Below, piece after piece: positions 24,401 to 34,742 of a stretch of 64,000 bases of DNA. The translations under genes were made by a program, and so were the position numbers. The stretch's first letter is position 1, and every line of letters begins with the position of its first letter. The notes under the pieces are model-generated. The model searched no databases. It was not told the origin of the DNA and saw only the letters and a list, made by a program, of their open reading frames with translations. Origin of the DNA: Telopea speciosissima (Eukaryota > Streptophyta > Magnoliopsida > Proteales > Proteaceae); contig NC_057922.1 in NCBI RefSeq assembly GCF_018873765.1, positions 12,103,563 through 12,167,562 on the forward strand, in the 5' to 3' direction.

Positions 24401-26388
24401 CTAGACGAAGGCCTGATAGGTTATTATATAAAGATTGTAAAGTTGATACCATGGGAGAGATTAATTGCGCAACATAGATTAATGGTTATAGATATGTTTT
24501 CTGAAACGCTAAATCGTAGGAGATTATTTTCCCTAGGATAAAATGGTGGAACTGAAAAAAAGAAAACGTAAAAGACTGAAAAATTAGTAACACAAGGAAG
24601 GTGGGACTTCGATGAAGACACTAATGTGATGTGGAATGAGATGGCTAATTATAATAAGAATCTAGCTAAAGAAGTTCTACGCAAATCTTAAGGAAAGCGA
24701 CATTCATCTAGGGAAACTTAGTGGTGGTATGATGAAGTTCAAGCAGCCATTAAGGCTAAGAAATCTAGTTTTAAAACTAGGCAAAGGACTAGTGTTTTCT
24801 TTCGGGTTGGTTGAGGAGATGGGGGTGTGGATCAAGTGATAAAACCTCTTTTTCTACCTGAGAGAGGGAGATAGTAGTGGTCGGCTTCAAAGGTGGGAGG
24901 AAAAAAAAGGAAAACCAAACCCTTTGTTCTTTTAATTTATTAAATTGTAAAGACCTGTTATTTGGTCCCTAAAATTCAGGGGAGTAATCCCCCAATTTTG
25001 GAACATGTATCATTCAGGGATGCATTCCTAACTGTGAAAAAACTGTGAAAACCACATTATTTGCCAGTGTATTACCTTTCTTTGGGAGTTTAGATACTAA
25101 GGGCTCTGTATTTGTGTGGTAAATTCAGGAAGAAGACTTATGGGTCTGGCTTTTGTGTTTGCAGTCTTCTGCTGTGTGGGTGCCCTTGCAATAACAGGTT
25201 TTTTGCACCACATTGACAAAGACCTCCTTGGCTGGTGGTTATGTGAGAGGCAAGTTAAATCTGGAGGTCTAAATGGGCGGCCTGAGAAGCTTCCAGATGT
25301 GGGTTTTGTTGAAATTTTGGCTTTCTTTTGAGAACTTAATTGTAATGTCTTTTCATGGGTGAGCCTGTATTGCTTCAGGTCTGCTACTCATGGTGGGTTC
25401 TTTCTAGCCTGGTCATGATTGACAGAGTACATTGGATAGACAAAGAAAAGCTTTCAAGATTCATATTAGACTGTCAGGTTATTTCCGAACTCAATGAATC
25501 ATTTGTTTAGCTTTCTCTTTGACTTTGAGCTAGGATGATACCTTTCTGGAGATGTACTCTTCTAATTCAATTGTTGACATGCAGGACAGAGAAAACGGAG
25601 GAATTTCAGATCGACCAGATGATGCTGTTGACGTTTTCCATACATATTTTGGGGTTGCTGGTATAGAAGTTCTTTGGTTTTCGTTTCTTGTATTTGTTAG
25701 CCCTTTAGTTAAATGCTCATGTCAGATGGTAAGCTGCATGCTTGCACCCCATGAATATATGTCCAGGGCTACTGGAAATTCCCATTCAGTAGGATATGTT
25801 TGCAATCATCCATTCATATGCTTGTTTGGCGAAATTCTTTTTTACTCGGATATATGGGTGCCCATTCTTAACTGGACCATGAACCCCTCCCTCACCCCCA
25901 AGCGATACTGGGTTCATGTCTGCACATTCAACTCAATTGATGTGTATAGTTCAGATCCTGGCATTTCATAAAAGGGAATCTCAAAGATCCCAACCAACCA
26001 CTTTTCCTGAGGTAGGGTTGGATTTATCAACCATGACGATAAACCAATCATGTTCTGGTTGCGTACTAGCTGTTGGTGGTTAACCTGATCCGCCCTATTC
26101 CCACTCCTAATTGCATAGTAGATTCTAAGGCACAGTATGTAGGCTGTATTTGATTACATTGCCTGCTACCTGAGCAATTTCGCATTCCCAATCTTCATAA
26201 GATCAATCTTTTCTTTGTATGATTTAGAGATTCAGGTTATTGGCTCTTATTGATATATGATGTCTCCATGCTCTTTTCTTATTGTTGATGCAGGACTCTC
26301 ACTTCTGGACCATCCAGGGTTAAAAGCCATAGATCCAGCCTATGCTTTACCTGTTGATATTGTGAATAAGATTTTCTTCAGAAATTGA
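18453..26388 (+). CDS. RGTB: Rab geranylgeranyl transferase (type II) beta subunit
   Basis: This is the catalytic beta subunit of Rab geranylgeranyl transferase, which with the alpha subunit and the Rab escort protein attaches geranylgeranyl groups to C-terminal cysteines of Rab GTPases in the cytosol. Coding exons: 18453-18506, 18619-18769, 19140-19256, 20188-20254, 20534-20682, 25165-25298, 25379-25477, 25585-25660 and 26294-26388. All introns are GT/AG and the frame closes exactly to 313 residues, near the family length. The start [19 protein letters not shown] is the conserved N-terminus. Repeated alpha-alpha barrel motifs are seen: [57 protein letters not shown] and [19 protein letters not shown]. 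The zinc ligands Asp224, Cys226 and His276 are all present. Intron 5 (4,482 bp) contains a Mutator-like element and a LINE. Nothing suggests loss of function. Confidence 0.97.
19752..19866. mobile_element. Mutator-like MITE, 115 bp, 9-bp target duplication
   Basis: GGGAAAGGGTTCTCT at the left pairs with AGAGAACCTTTTCTC at the right (13 of 15 bases complementary). TTTATTAAT flanks both sides exactly (19743-19751 and 19867-19875). The 9-bp duplication fits Mutator-like elements. It sits in intron 3 of RGTB and has no coding capacity. Confidence 0.85.
20939..22063. mobile_element. Mutator-like element, 1,125 bp, 10-bp target duplication
   Basis: The ends are AGGGGTGTCAA and TTGACACCCCT, perfect 11-bp inverted repeats. 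ACTAGTATCT flanks both sides exactly (20929-20938 and 22064-22073). Subterminal regions are rich in CCGACCG/CGGTCGG. The interior contains a pyrimidine-rich leader-like stretch (21290-21345), a GCAGCAGCAGCAACGGC stretch and a TC microsatellite (21550-21566). There is no transposase. It lies in intron 5 of RGTB. Confidence 0.88.
23715..24830 (+). mobile_element. RTE-type LINE endonuclease fragment, broken
   Basis: The frame starting near 23757 reads [14 protein letters not shown] and then [20 protein letters not shown]. Farther on come [20 protein letters not shown] and [20 protein letters not shown], ending in [15 protein letters not shown]. These are the exonuclease-endonuclease-phosphatase motifs of plant RTE LINEs, including GDLNGHVG. 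The open frame is interrupted at about 24231-24345 by a MITE-like piece ending GCATGCCAAACACAGCC. LINE-like sequence then resumes ([12 protein letters not shown] at about 24721) with many stops. No reverse transcriptase core remains. Confidence 0.85.
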
Positions 26389-27100
26389 GGATTTGTCTCA
26401 CAGAAACTATATTTGCAACATCTTATGTACCAGTAGTGAGGCTTCACCTGATTAATGTGACAAAGAATTAGCGATGTTGCTGACAACCAAGCCGGAGTTT
26501 CGATGAATCAAGCAAGCTGACTCCGAAATAGAGATGGCAGTGAAAATATCTTTCTGCTAATCCTAATGGACTTGAGCACATGATCTCCTGATGAGATGAC
26601 CGTTGCCAATTGAATTGCAACATAAAGTTGGCTCCAGTACAAGGTTGATCTGTATGAAGCACCATTCTTTGTTTGGGAGTTGGGACCTTTTAAACACAAT
26701 GAAAACGTGCAATACTGCTGGTAGCTCTGCATCTTTTCATCTTTCCACCCCCCTTTTCCTTTTTTTTCTCTTGATGAAAGCTTTGCTCTGCCCCTATTGG
26801 CTTGGGCTTGATGTGATCATTATATAGCCCCCATTGGCTACTTGTGAAATTGGTATATCATTAAACCTAGCAGGGAAGCTTACACTAGCGTTGATTAATA
26901 CATCTTGTGTGAGGGTTGATTCCTTTGGTCAAGCAGGATTTCTATTGACAAAGCAGGCTTTAAAAGCCCACATTTATAGCACGAGGAAAAGGGAAAAAAA
27001 ATGTTTTTCCCCCTGGATACTTTCAGTGGAATATAAAAAAAGGAGTCTTCATACATTGTTGAAGCTTATATTTAAGATCTGAAAAAAGTGTCTTTTTTTG
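26389..27100 (+). other. 3'UTR and downstream flank of RGTB
   Basis: This follows the TGA stop. It contains GATGTGATCATTATATAG and several A-rich segments but no certain polyadenylation site. Short open frames here have no recognisable homology. Confidence 0.4.
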
Positions 27101-28112
27101 GCCTGCTGGAGCTTGCCATGTGAAAATTGGACAGCCTAAGGAACGTTTTGATGTATGTTGGGCGTCCAAGTCAAGGAACCATATCCATAATCAAAACGGC
27201 ATCCTTGTTGACCTTTTAAAGCCCAGTCTCTGTTTAAATGATTTGGACTGGCTGGTCAAAGTGGGTTGGATTGCAAACAGAAGCATCTCCTGAGCTTTAC
27301 TATTTATTTATTGAGCAAGAGATCCTCCGGTTGCCCCTGCGATAGGGGCCAATGAGAATGTGTAAGGGCATCAACATGGATGAGATTTTTTATTTCTCAG
27401 GAAGTGAGGTTGTAATTTCATGCCCTCTTGTGTCTAGGAGGAGGCTCGTGTAACCCATGCACCAGTGGGGGGCTAATGAAAGTTTATTAGTGGTCAAAGT
27501 ACCATAGCCGTGTATGAACATACAATGGGATTTTGGGGGGGTTGGGATTTGATTGAAGTTGGCTATGAAATTTGACACATGTCTAGTTTAGACCATGTTC
27601 TATCATCTAACAGTGGCACAATGAGAATCACTTTTTAGGAAGTCCTTCCTATGTGGGACTCTCTGAAGTAATTTTACCCGAATAACAGTCTGGAGCTGGA
27701 GGGTTCCCCACGCTCCCAGTATGAGGAGGAATATGCATCCCACATCAATAGGTGTTATAAAAAAAGGTATCATCCATATGGGATCCACATTTTCAAAAGC
27801 AAGTAAAAAAAAGCTATCTGATTGTGCAGTTCTTGCACCAAGAAACATGAGCGCATGAAACTACAAAAGTGCTGCCCTAGTTCCTATGAAATAAAAAAAT
27901 GGCATCTATGTTGATGTCTCTGCACGTGCTCTCATTGCGGCTCGCAACGGTGCAAGTGCTTACATGACCAAACAACAATCTCTTGCCAAAAGAAAATAAT
28001 AAAAAATTTTCATGTGAATGGAAAACTGCACACTGGTCACCATAACAATCTTTTCCTTGACAATCCTTTTTGAGTTTCGCACGGATTTTTTGCATTAAAA
28101 ACCCTATAAATT
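27101..28112. other. Intergenic stretch with unclassified repeats
   Basis: 27360-27580 and 29550-29680 are diverged copies of one repeat; both have GGGCATCAA(C/T)A, GGATGAGATT(T) or its variant, ATTTCTCAGGAAG or its variant, and a CATGCA-type segment. 27842-27995 shares CGGTGCAAGTGCTTACATGACC and ATCTCTTGCC with the repeats at 46740-48000 and 60746-61075. No gene is seen. Confidence 0.4.
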
Positions 28113-28290
28113 ATGGAAATGGATTTCCACCAACCGTGGCAGGAGCTGAGGGGGTCCAGCCCCGCAAGATAATAGCCAAAAAAGAGGCGGGCTGGTTATT
28201 TCACAGATGGGGCCCAGGTCTGTTTTTTTCGGTGATTTTCGAACGCTGGACCCTCTTGCTCCCGCCACGGGCTGGAGGAGGGCTAGATCC
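28113..28290. mobile_element. MITE, family with TGGCGGGAGC and GAGGGTCCAGC inverted ends (copy 1)
   Basis: The left arm (CCGTGGCAGGAGCTGAGGGG) and the right arm (CTCTTGCTCCCGCCACGGG) are inverted repeats, extending to GGATTTCC and GGCTAGATCC at the extremes. ATAAATT flanks both sides (28106-28112 and 28291-28297). The second copy is at 39808-39999, in the opposite orientation. Confidence 0.7.
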
Positions 28291-28297
28291 ATAAATT

Positions 28298-29958
28298 GTA
28301 GGATTGAAACTAAAATATCTTATGCAAAAGTACCTTTTATTTTTTATTTTTTATTTTTTTAAGTAGGCTGTGATGTTACAGTTTTGTCAGGTTAGCATTT
28401 TCAAATAAAAAGAGTGGTTTTTATGGCACAGGCCAGGGCCAGTGGAGGGCAGTTCCACCAATGCTACAATTTCGACCAACCCTAAGCTGGCCCCCCTTAC
28501 CCTGTGAAGCATGAATGGGTTTTTTTGTTTTTTCGTCTCTCTCTCTCTCTCTCTTTGGAGTAAATGGTACTTGACGATAATGGTCCACTAATACAGATGG
28601 CTTTGCATCAGATTGAATAAATGAGCAAGAAAATCCTCTCAGTTCTCTCTAGGCCTAAAAATGTATTAACATATCCATTACGTGGGGGTGATAAGACTCC
28701 CATTGTTCCAACCCAATTTATTTTCTTTCCCAAAAGATAAATTGGTTCTTTATAAAACCTAGCCTTTGACAAGGCATCCTAACCTATAAAAATTCGTCCC
28801 TAGTCATCTGTATTGGTTATCTCTTATCTCTAATGTCGTCTCTCTCTGATCTCTGCAAAAAACTAAACCTTATCCAACTCCAAGAACTGCAACAACACCT
28901 CAAATTGCACTGGAAACATCATTGGAGGCAATGATGTTGATGTCAACTATGACTTTTGAGTTTGAGGAGCAGATAAGAAGTATTTGTCCCCACCCTAACT
29001 CACAACCCAAAATTTGTTCCTTCACAAAGATCAACATTGGCAATGTCGTCGCTAAAAGATACATAAGATGGCGACAAACCAGAATCAAGTTGGCTTTTGG
29101 GTTGGGTTGGGTCAGGTCTGAACCGTTAAATGGCTTACAATGGGTCCCTTGTGTATGGCTTCAGTCATTGCTGGTATATGAAGAAGAGTCCCCCTAGCTT
29201 CAATTCAAAACTTATTGGATGACCAACTCTTGGCTCTCCTATTCAATCAACTCAGCCTTGGATAGGCTTCAATGCAATTTCTGGTGGAACAGTGACCAAA
29301 GAGTATATATTTGTTCTTGAATTAATCACTCAAGATCGGACAGCTTCTCTCTACAAGTCGGGATCCCCTACCTTGCGGGTAACCACCCCACCTAATAGAC
29401 GTTGTCCATGGGGTGTGGGATGGGGTGGTTACCTGCAGCGGAGAGGGACCTAATTCCCTTGGAGTTACATTGTCATTTCCCCACCACACATTGCAAATGC
29501 CATTAACATGATTAAGATCTCACCCTTCTCATCCTTTTTGGTTTTTTAAAGGTGAGAAATCGGTGCTTGGTCGTGTAGTCCATGCATCAATGCAAGGACC
29601 AATGAAAGCACATGTAGGGCATCAATACAGATGAAATATTTTATTTCAAGAAGAACTTGGCAGTAATTTCGCACGTTTCTGTTTCCACTAAATTCGGTAT
29701 CAACGATGTGAATTAAAGATACCATAAATTGCATATTTGCAGAAACGCAACTATTGAAATCTTTACTACTCGCCAAATCCGAATTGATGAGGCTTACAAC
29801 TTGGTATTTATACTACCACTACTCTATGACTAAATTGTTTACTTTCCTTCCATAAACGAATTTGTTAAAGTCTTCACAACTCTGTCAGCCATGAATTGTT
29901 GAAGCTTGCAACTTGATGATAATGGATGTCTTTTGAAACAAACCATAAGACTATTGTT
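28298..29958. other. Intergenic, no gene recognised
   Basis: It contains A/T-rich sequence, a (CT)n tract at about 28538-28555 and a diverged copy of the 27360 repeat at 29550-29680. Short open frames have no recognised homology. Confidence 0.4.
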
Positions 29959-30303
29959 TCAGGAAATATTCCATGAAGGTTTGTTCAGAAATGGTGGATG
30001 GCTCAGAAATACCTAGATTTCATCCAATGGCACATAACCCATTGCTTCAGAGAAGCTAACGCCTCGGAGGATTCACTAGCAAATTATGCTGCAAGGAAAA
30101 AGTCTACTCAATTCTGGAATGCCACCCCGAGCTTCATAGCTAATGCAGTAACCTGGGAAGCACAGGGAAGGCCACTTTATAGATTTTGCTAAGTCTTTTG
30201 TTTGGACTATTTTGCATTGCAACTACTACAGTGACTCATTGTAATTTTGTATAAGTTTCATTTCTAATACATACTTTGCCAACCATTAGCAAAAAAAAAA
30301 AAA
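29959..30303 (+). mobile_element. 5'-truncated LINE: RNase H tail with poly(A) and 15-bp target duplication
   Basis: The frame at 29998-30189 gives YLDFIQWHITHCFREANASE, then DSLANYAA, the end of the RNase H domain found in plant LINEs. A stop, an untranslated tail and a run of A bases follow. CATAAGACTATTGTT occurs exactly on both sides (29944-29958 and 30304-30318). The long duplication, poly(A) tail and 5' truncation are the hallmarks of target-primed reverse transcription. The insertion is fairly young, since the duplication is unmutated. Confidence 0.92.
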
Positions 30304-30479
30304 CATAAGACTATTGTTGGATGAAAATCTACATTACACTATTATAAGATTGGAAAAAAAAATAAAGATAAAAATAAAGACTTGTTGTGTTGATTTTAGG
30401 TGCCTTCTTTTGTTTTTGAATTTCTCTTTTATAGGCATCCTTGGTAGTTCTGGTGGTTTCTGTAGTTACCAGGTAGTTT

Positions 30480-30606
30480 AACAACTGCCTAATGCAGTTG
30501 GTGAGCTATGGTGCGCTTCATGTCCATGCTCACCAGGAGGTCTCGAGTTCGAGTCTCCTGACTGATACCTTCCCCCTCCCTGTTCCCCCCCCCTAAAAAA
30601 AAAGAG
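30480..30606 (+). mobile_element. tRNA-derived SINE (second type), 9-bp target duplication
   Basis: GTTGGTGAGCTATGGTGCGC carries a box A-like segment and GTCTCGAGTTCGAGTCTCC a box B. A C-rich body (CCTTCCCCCTCCC) and an A-rich tail follow. AGGTAGTTT occurs on both sides (30471-30479 and 30607-30615). It differs in sequence from the Au SINEs and from the SINE at 9634. Confidence 0.75.
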
Positions 30607-31159
30607 AGGTAGTTTCAGTCACTGATCGTTTTTCGATCACTAACCAACATGTCAGTCTTAACTGAAATAAATTTCGATCTATTGATCGAAACAGACCACA
30701 CAGTTTCCCAAATCTTAAATTCTGTCTCACACATATTCTAAGTGATACTTTCCCTTGGACCTCTTTTTGAAAACTACATTATCGGACAAACGTTCCTAAT
30801 CTTTGCATGGAAAAAGAGGGAGATAAAAATAACTATTATTTACATGTGGTGACTAAAGCCAATATCAAGCATAAACCACATACATAGAATCAATGATCCC
30901 TCTCGGATACGTAGTGGATTTTTAATCCCAAGGAGATTGACTGGGACCTTGGTCACTATTTTAGATCATTATTTACCTCATCATCACCCATGGACCAAAT
31001 ACGGATCAGCTACCCACATGGGGGCCGGTGGGGACAGATCTGAATCCCCCATGGGGTGTGGGTCCACCCGTCCCCCTGTGGATAGCAGATCTGAACCCGT
31101 GGACCCAGAACTATTACTAAGACTGTTTACTCTTTAATTGTGTAATCTCACAAGAGGAT

Positions 31160-32030
31160 AATGAAATGTTAACCACTATGCCCTCTACTGAGGAGATTAG
31201 GAATGTAGTATTTAGTATTGATGGATCCAAAGCACCGGGTTTTGATGGCTATCCTTTCAGCTTTTACTAAAGGTTTTGGCACATAGTAAGGAACAATATG
31301 GTCCAATTAGTACAAGATTTCTTTCGCACTTGATCATTCATGTTTTTGGTCATCATAACCCTAATTGCTCTTATCTACAAGTATGATAAAATTTCGACAT
31401 CTAATCACTTTAGACCAATCAGTCTCTGTAATTTATGGTATAAGTTCATATCAAAGTTCCTAAAAAAACTGCGTAGAATCTCTTTTACATAAAGTCATCT
31501 CACCTTGAAATGTAGCATTTGTTAAGGGTAGTCAAATTGATGATAATTTCATCATTGCCAACGAGATGATGAAATATACGAGACGGCAAAAAGGCAAATG
31601 GGTTGTCGGGGATTAAGGTTGATGTATGATAGATTAGAGTGGGGATTTATTAGAGAAATTATGGAATTTCTAGGGTTTGATGAACGATGGTGTGACCTAA
31701 TTTGTTTATTGTATATCTATTGTCGGCTTCAAGTTCAAGGTCGAAGTCAATAACTTGGCCTTTGATCACATCGTTCCCTTAGAAGTATTTGGCAAGGGGA
31801 CCTTTTTGAATCTTTCCTGCCTGTTCATCCTAGCCATGGAAGGTCTCTCGAGATTAAAGTGCTTTTGGCATGCACAAGATATTTCGAGGTATTAAAATCT
31901 TGGAAGAGGCCCCAATTATTCACCATCACTCTGATGTTGAAGCTATCAAAAAGATTTTAGAATTGTTTGAAGATATGTTTGGCCAATGTATACTAGTAAG
32001 AGTGAAATTTGTTTTACCAAAATTGCTAGA
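31160..32030 (+). mobile_element. L1-type LINE reverse transcriptase remnant
   Basis: In one frame MPSTEEIRNVVFSIDGSKAP then GFDGYPFSFY is read, followed in other frames by HFRPISLCNLWYKFISKFL, SQIDDNFIIANEMMKYTR and CFWHAQDISRY. This is the order of the plant L1 reverse transcriptase. Stops and deletions are frequent and the YADD centre is missing, so it is dead. Confidence 0.8.
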
Positions 32031-32683
32031 GTAGAGGTTAATGTATAGAGCTGGTAGATACATGATCCACTCGTTATTCTGTCGGATGAAATTTTGCTAC
32101 TACATTTGTAGCAGAAATGGTCCTACTACAAGGCTTGCAGCCAAGGAAATGAAATTTTGAAGGGTATTTTAAAAAATACTAAAACTTAGGGCTAAGAGGG
32201 TATTTATGATTCCAAATGGGAAATGAATTATTTCATTTCTTTGGTTGCTAGCTTTGTTGCAAGAACATTCCTGTTACAAGTGTAGCAACAAAATTTTTTC
32301 CTATTCTATATAATAGTTCTCCTTCATCTTCCCATAAGAATCCCACGAAAATGGGTGGGACTTGTGAATGGGTAGAGCGGGATAACCAAGCAGTCACGTA
32401 ATTCAATAGCAAACCCTGACTCCATTATGATTGTATAATCAATTTTTCGCCTTAGTTCATAGTTGGAAAATCAGGTTTTGACTCAACCGAGTCACTCGAG
32501 TCAAGTCAAAATTTTGTGAAACCTTATCAAGAGTCACGTAGACTTGGCCAGGGTGAAAAATGACGCGACTCGGTGATGAATCGTCCGAGTCAAGTAAGAC
32601 TCATTTTTTTTACCCAAGTCACTATTAACTAGGTGAGTCTTGTCAATTTTTAAAATACACAAATGACCAATCAAGTAAAGATG

Positions 32684-32923
32684 TTGAGTGAATACATCAA
32701 TAAATATAATAAATAACACCTAATAAATGTAAAACTAAAACTTAAGCATACACGTAAAACAGTGAAAACCAAACAAATACTCCTCGGGTCCCTTGAGTCC
32801 CTTCTCCACAACCCTTTAACTTCACAATATTTGTTTGGTCTTCATTGTTTTACATGTATGCTTAAGTTTTAATTTTATGTTTATTAGATGTTATTTATTA
32901 CACTTATTGATGTATTCACTCAA
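32684..32923. repeat. Long foldback: about 97-bp arms with a 48-bp spacer
   Basis: The left arm (32684-32780, from TTGAGTGAATACATCAATAA to CCAAACAAATAC) is the reverse complement of the right arm (32828-32923, from TATTTGTTTGG to TTATTGATGTATTCACTCAA), with roughly one mismatch in ten. The spacer is CTCCTCGGGTCC-rich. A transcript would fold into a long hairpin. It lies next to GAGTC-rich repeat sequence (32460-32620) and may be part of a foldback transposon. It has no coding capacity. Confidence 0.85.
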
Positions 32924-32934
32924 TAGTCATCATA

Positions 32935-33300
32935 AGAGAGAATCTCGCACTAACAGCAAGATTTGCTAGGGACCAGTTGGACAAAAAGATAAGGCAAGAC
33001 TCCACGCATGGTAGGCAAATCAATTTGATCAATTCAAATTCAAATTTGAATGGGATTAATCACAGTTGTAAACGGCAATATGTTGTCTTGTATAGAGGGA
33101 TTCTTTCCTCAATCCAACCACTCAACAGTCCTCCTTAAATAGGACTGTGATCCTAAGAGGATAATATAGTGAAAATTATTCTTTCCATGGACGTAGGTTG
33201 CTTCAGCACCGAACCACGTTAATCTTTTGGTCTTACCTCTTCTTTTCATCTCTCTCTTTCTCTAAGATTCCTACTTTAATATGATATCAGAGCACCAAAC
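32935..33300 (+). mobile_element. LTR-like fragment ending at a copia-type primer site
   Basis: AT-rich sequence with a C/T-rich 3' portion (CTTTTCATCTCTCTCTTTCTC) is followed by TATGATATCAGAGCACC at about 33279-33295, a mutated initiator-Met primer-binding site. The start of the LTR is not defined and no internal coding region follows. Confidence 0.5.
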
Positions 33301-34528
33301 CACATCTATGTATTTTTAAAATGACAACAAGACTCACCTAGATATCTCTCTCTCTCTCTCTCAATTTTGCTTGTTTTGATGCATTTGCTGTGCTTTGAGT
33401 TGTGGGTGGGACAACTATTTAATTTTGGGTTTTTATTGCAATATTTACCCTAAAGCTGGGATATTATTAGGTAGGTTAGGTAGGTCACACCCCACACCCT
33501 TTATAACAACAACCAACAAGGGGAGCCAGCTAACAAGAACAATATTATGAGAGATGCCAGGTTAGATACCTTAATATGCTTTACAAGAAAAATGAAACCA
33601 AAAAACAAAATTAATTCACTTCAATTCTTTGATCAATCATACCATTCGATAAGGATATGTGTCTGGTGTGTACTTGTGCCCAGATACAACCGGTGCGAAA
33701 AGACAGCTTACCTTTTTACAAGATTGTGTGGATACATGCCCACATACACACCACTGGTTGACGTTCTTTCTCTCAAAAATTTATAACACTTTGTGTAAGA
33801 CAACCAACAAGAAGATCTGGAGATTAAATCTCCCCGTTCAACATTTACAGCTCTGAAAGATTTGGTGTCTGCCTTTTCATGCGTCTCAAAAGACTTTTTT
33901 TATCATTTCACATTAAAAACGCTGCTGCCCCACGTTTTTTTCATAAACCCTGTCTTCAAGTAACCCACGATCTAGATAGTGCCGCAAAATCTACCTTTCC
34001 AACCCATAAAGTGAAAAAAAAAAACCCCAAAGATCTCTAGCTTTTCTCAGTACAGAAATAAGGCTCCTCATCATGAGCTCCTTTTACTCTACAAATATTC
34101 TCTTCTTCCTCCCACCACAGAAGATATTCTCTGGGTTATATTTTTCTTGTGGGCACGCCCAGTTTATACTTGCAAGTTGCAAGTCTCATGTCAAATAAAT
34201 ACTCAAAAAGTCCCCACATGGAGACCACCAGTAGACCATACAGACAAGCACCCCCAATAGACCAAAAACAGCTAGCTTTGCAATATGAATGAATAGATTT
34301 CAATATCCCAAAAGGATTTTAAAATAGAAACAAAAACATAGAATATGATGTGTTCTGCTTCTTCAGCTATTTGTGATTCTTAATCTTGAGTTTGGAGGAC
34401 TGTAATATAATAATATAATGCCATTGAAGAAACTCAAAAAAGACTCTCAGAACTATATCATATAACATTACTTTCAATAACATTATTGAATCAAAACAGA
34501 AGAGAGAACATATAAACTAAGAAAAATG

Positions 34529-34560
<32 letters not shown>

Positions 34561-34742
34561 AAGTTTTCTACTGTAACCTACTTTCTGCCTTTCTCCTTAC
34601 CAGTTTACTTCTTTTTCACTATTCCTCACAGTGAGAAATACCACCATCACCACCAAAATTTGAAATTTGAAATTCCAAACAGCCCCTTATCCCCTCTAAT
34701 CCTATGATCCTAACTCTCCCCACAGAAAAGAATTCAATTGAA
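33301..34742. other. Intergenic, 3' flank of the AAA-ATPase gene
   Basis: It holds a (CT)n tract at about 33344-33362 and a poly(A) run at about 34529-34557. The latter part presumably includes the 3'UTR of the minus-strand AAA gene. No other gene is seen. Confidence 0.4.

Noticed and set aside
25552..25971. 139-residue frame as a separate gene
   Set aside because: Only 25585-25660 is coding (RGTB exon 8); the rest is intron read-through.
34529..34557. Poly(A) run as the tail of a retrotransposed gene next to the intronless AAA-ATPase
   Set aside because: The AAA gene is on the minus strand, so a retroposition tail would be a T run on the plus strand at the left; here the run is A. Intronless members are also normal in this clade.
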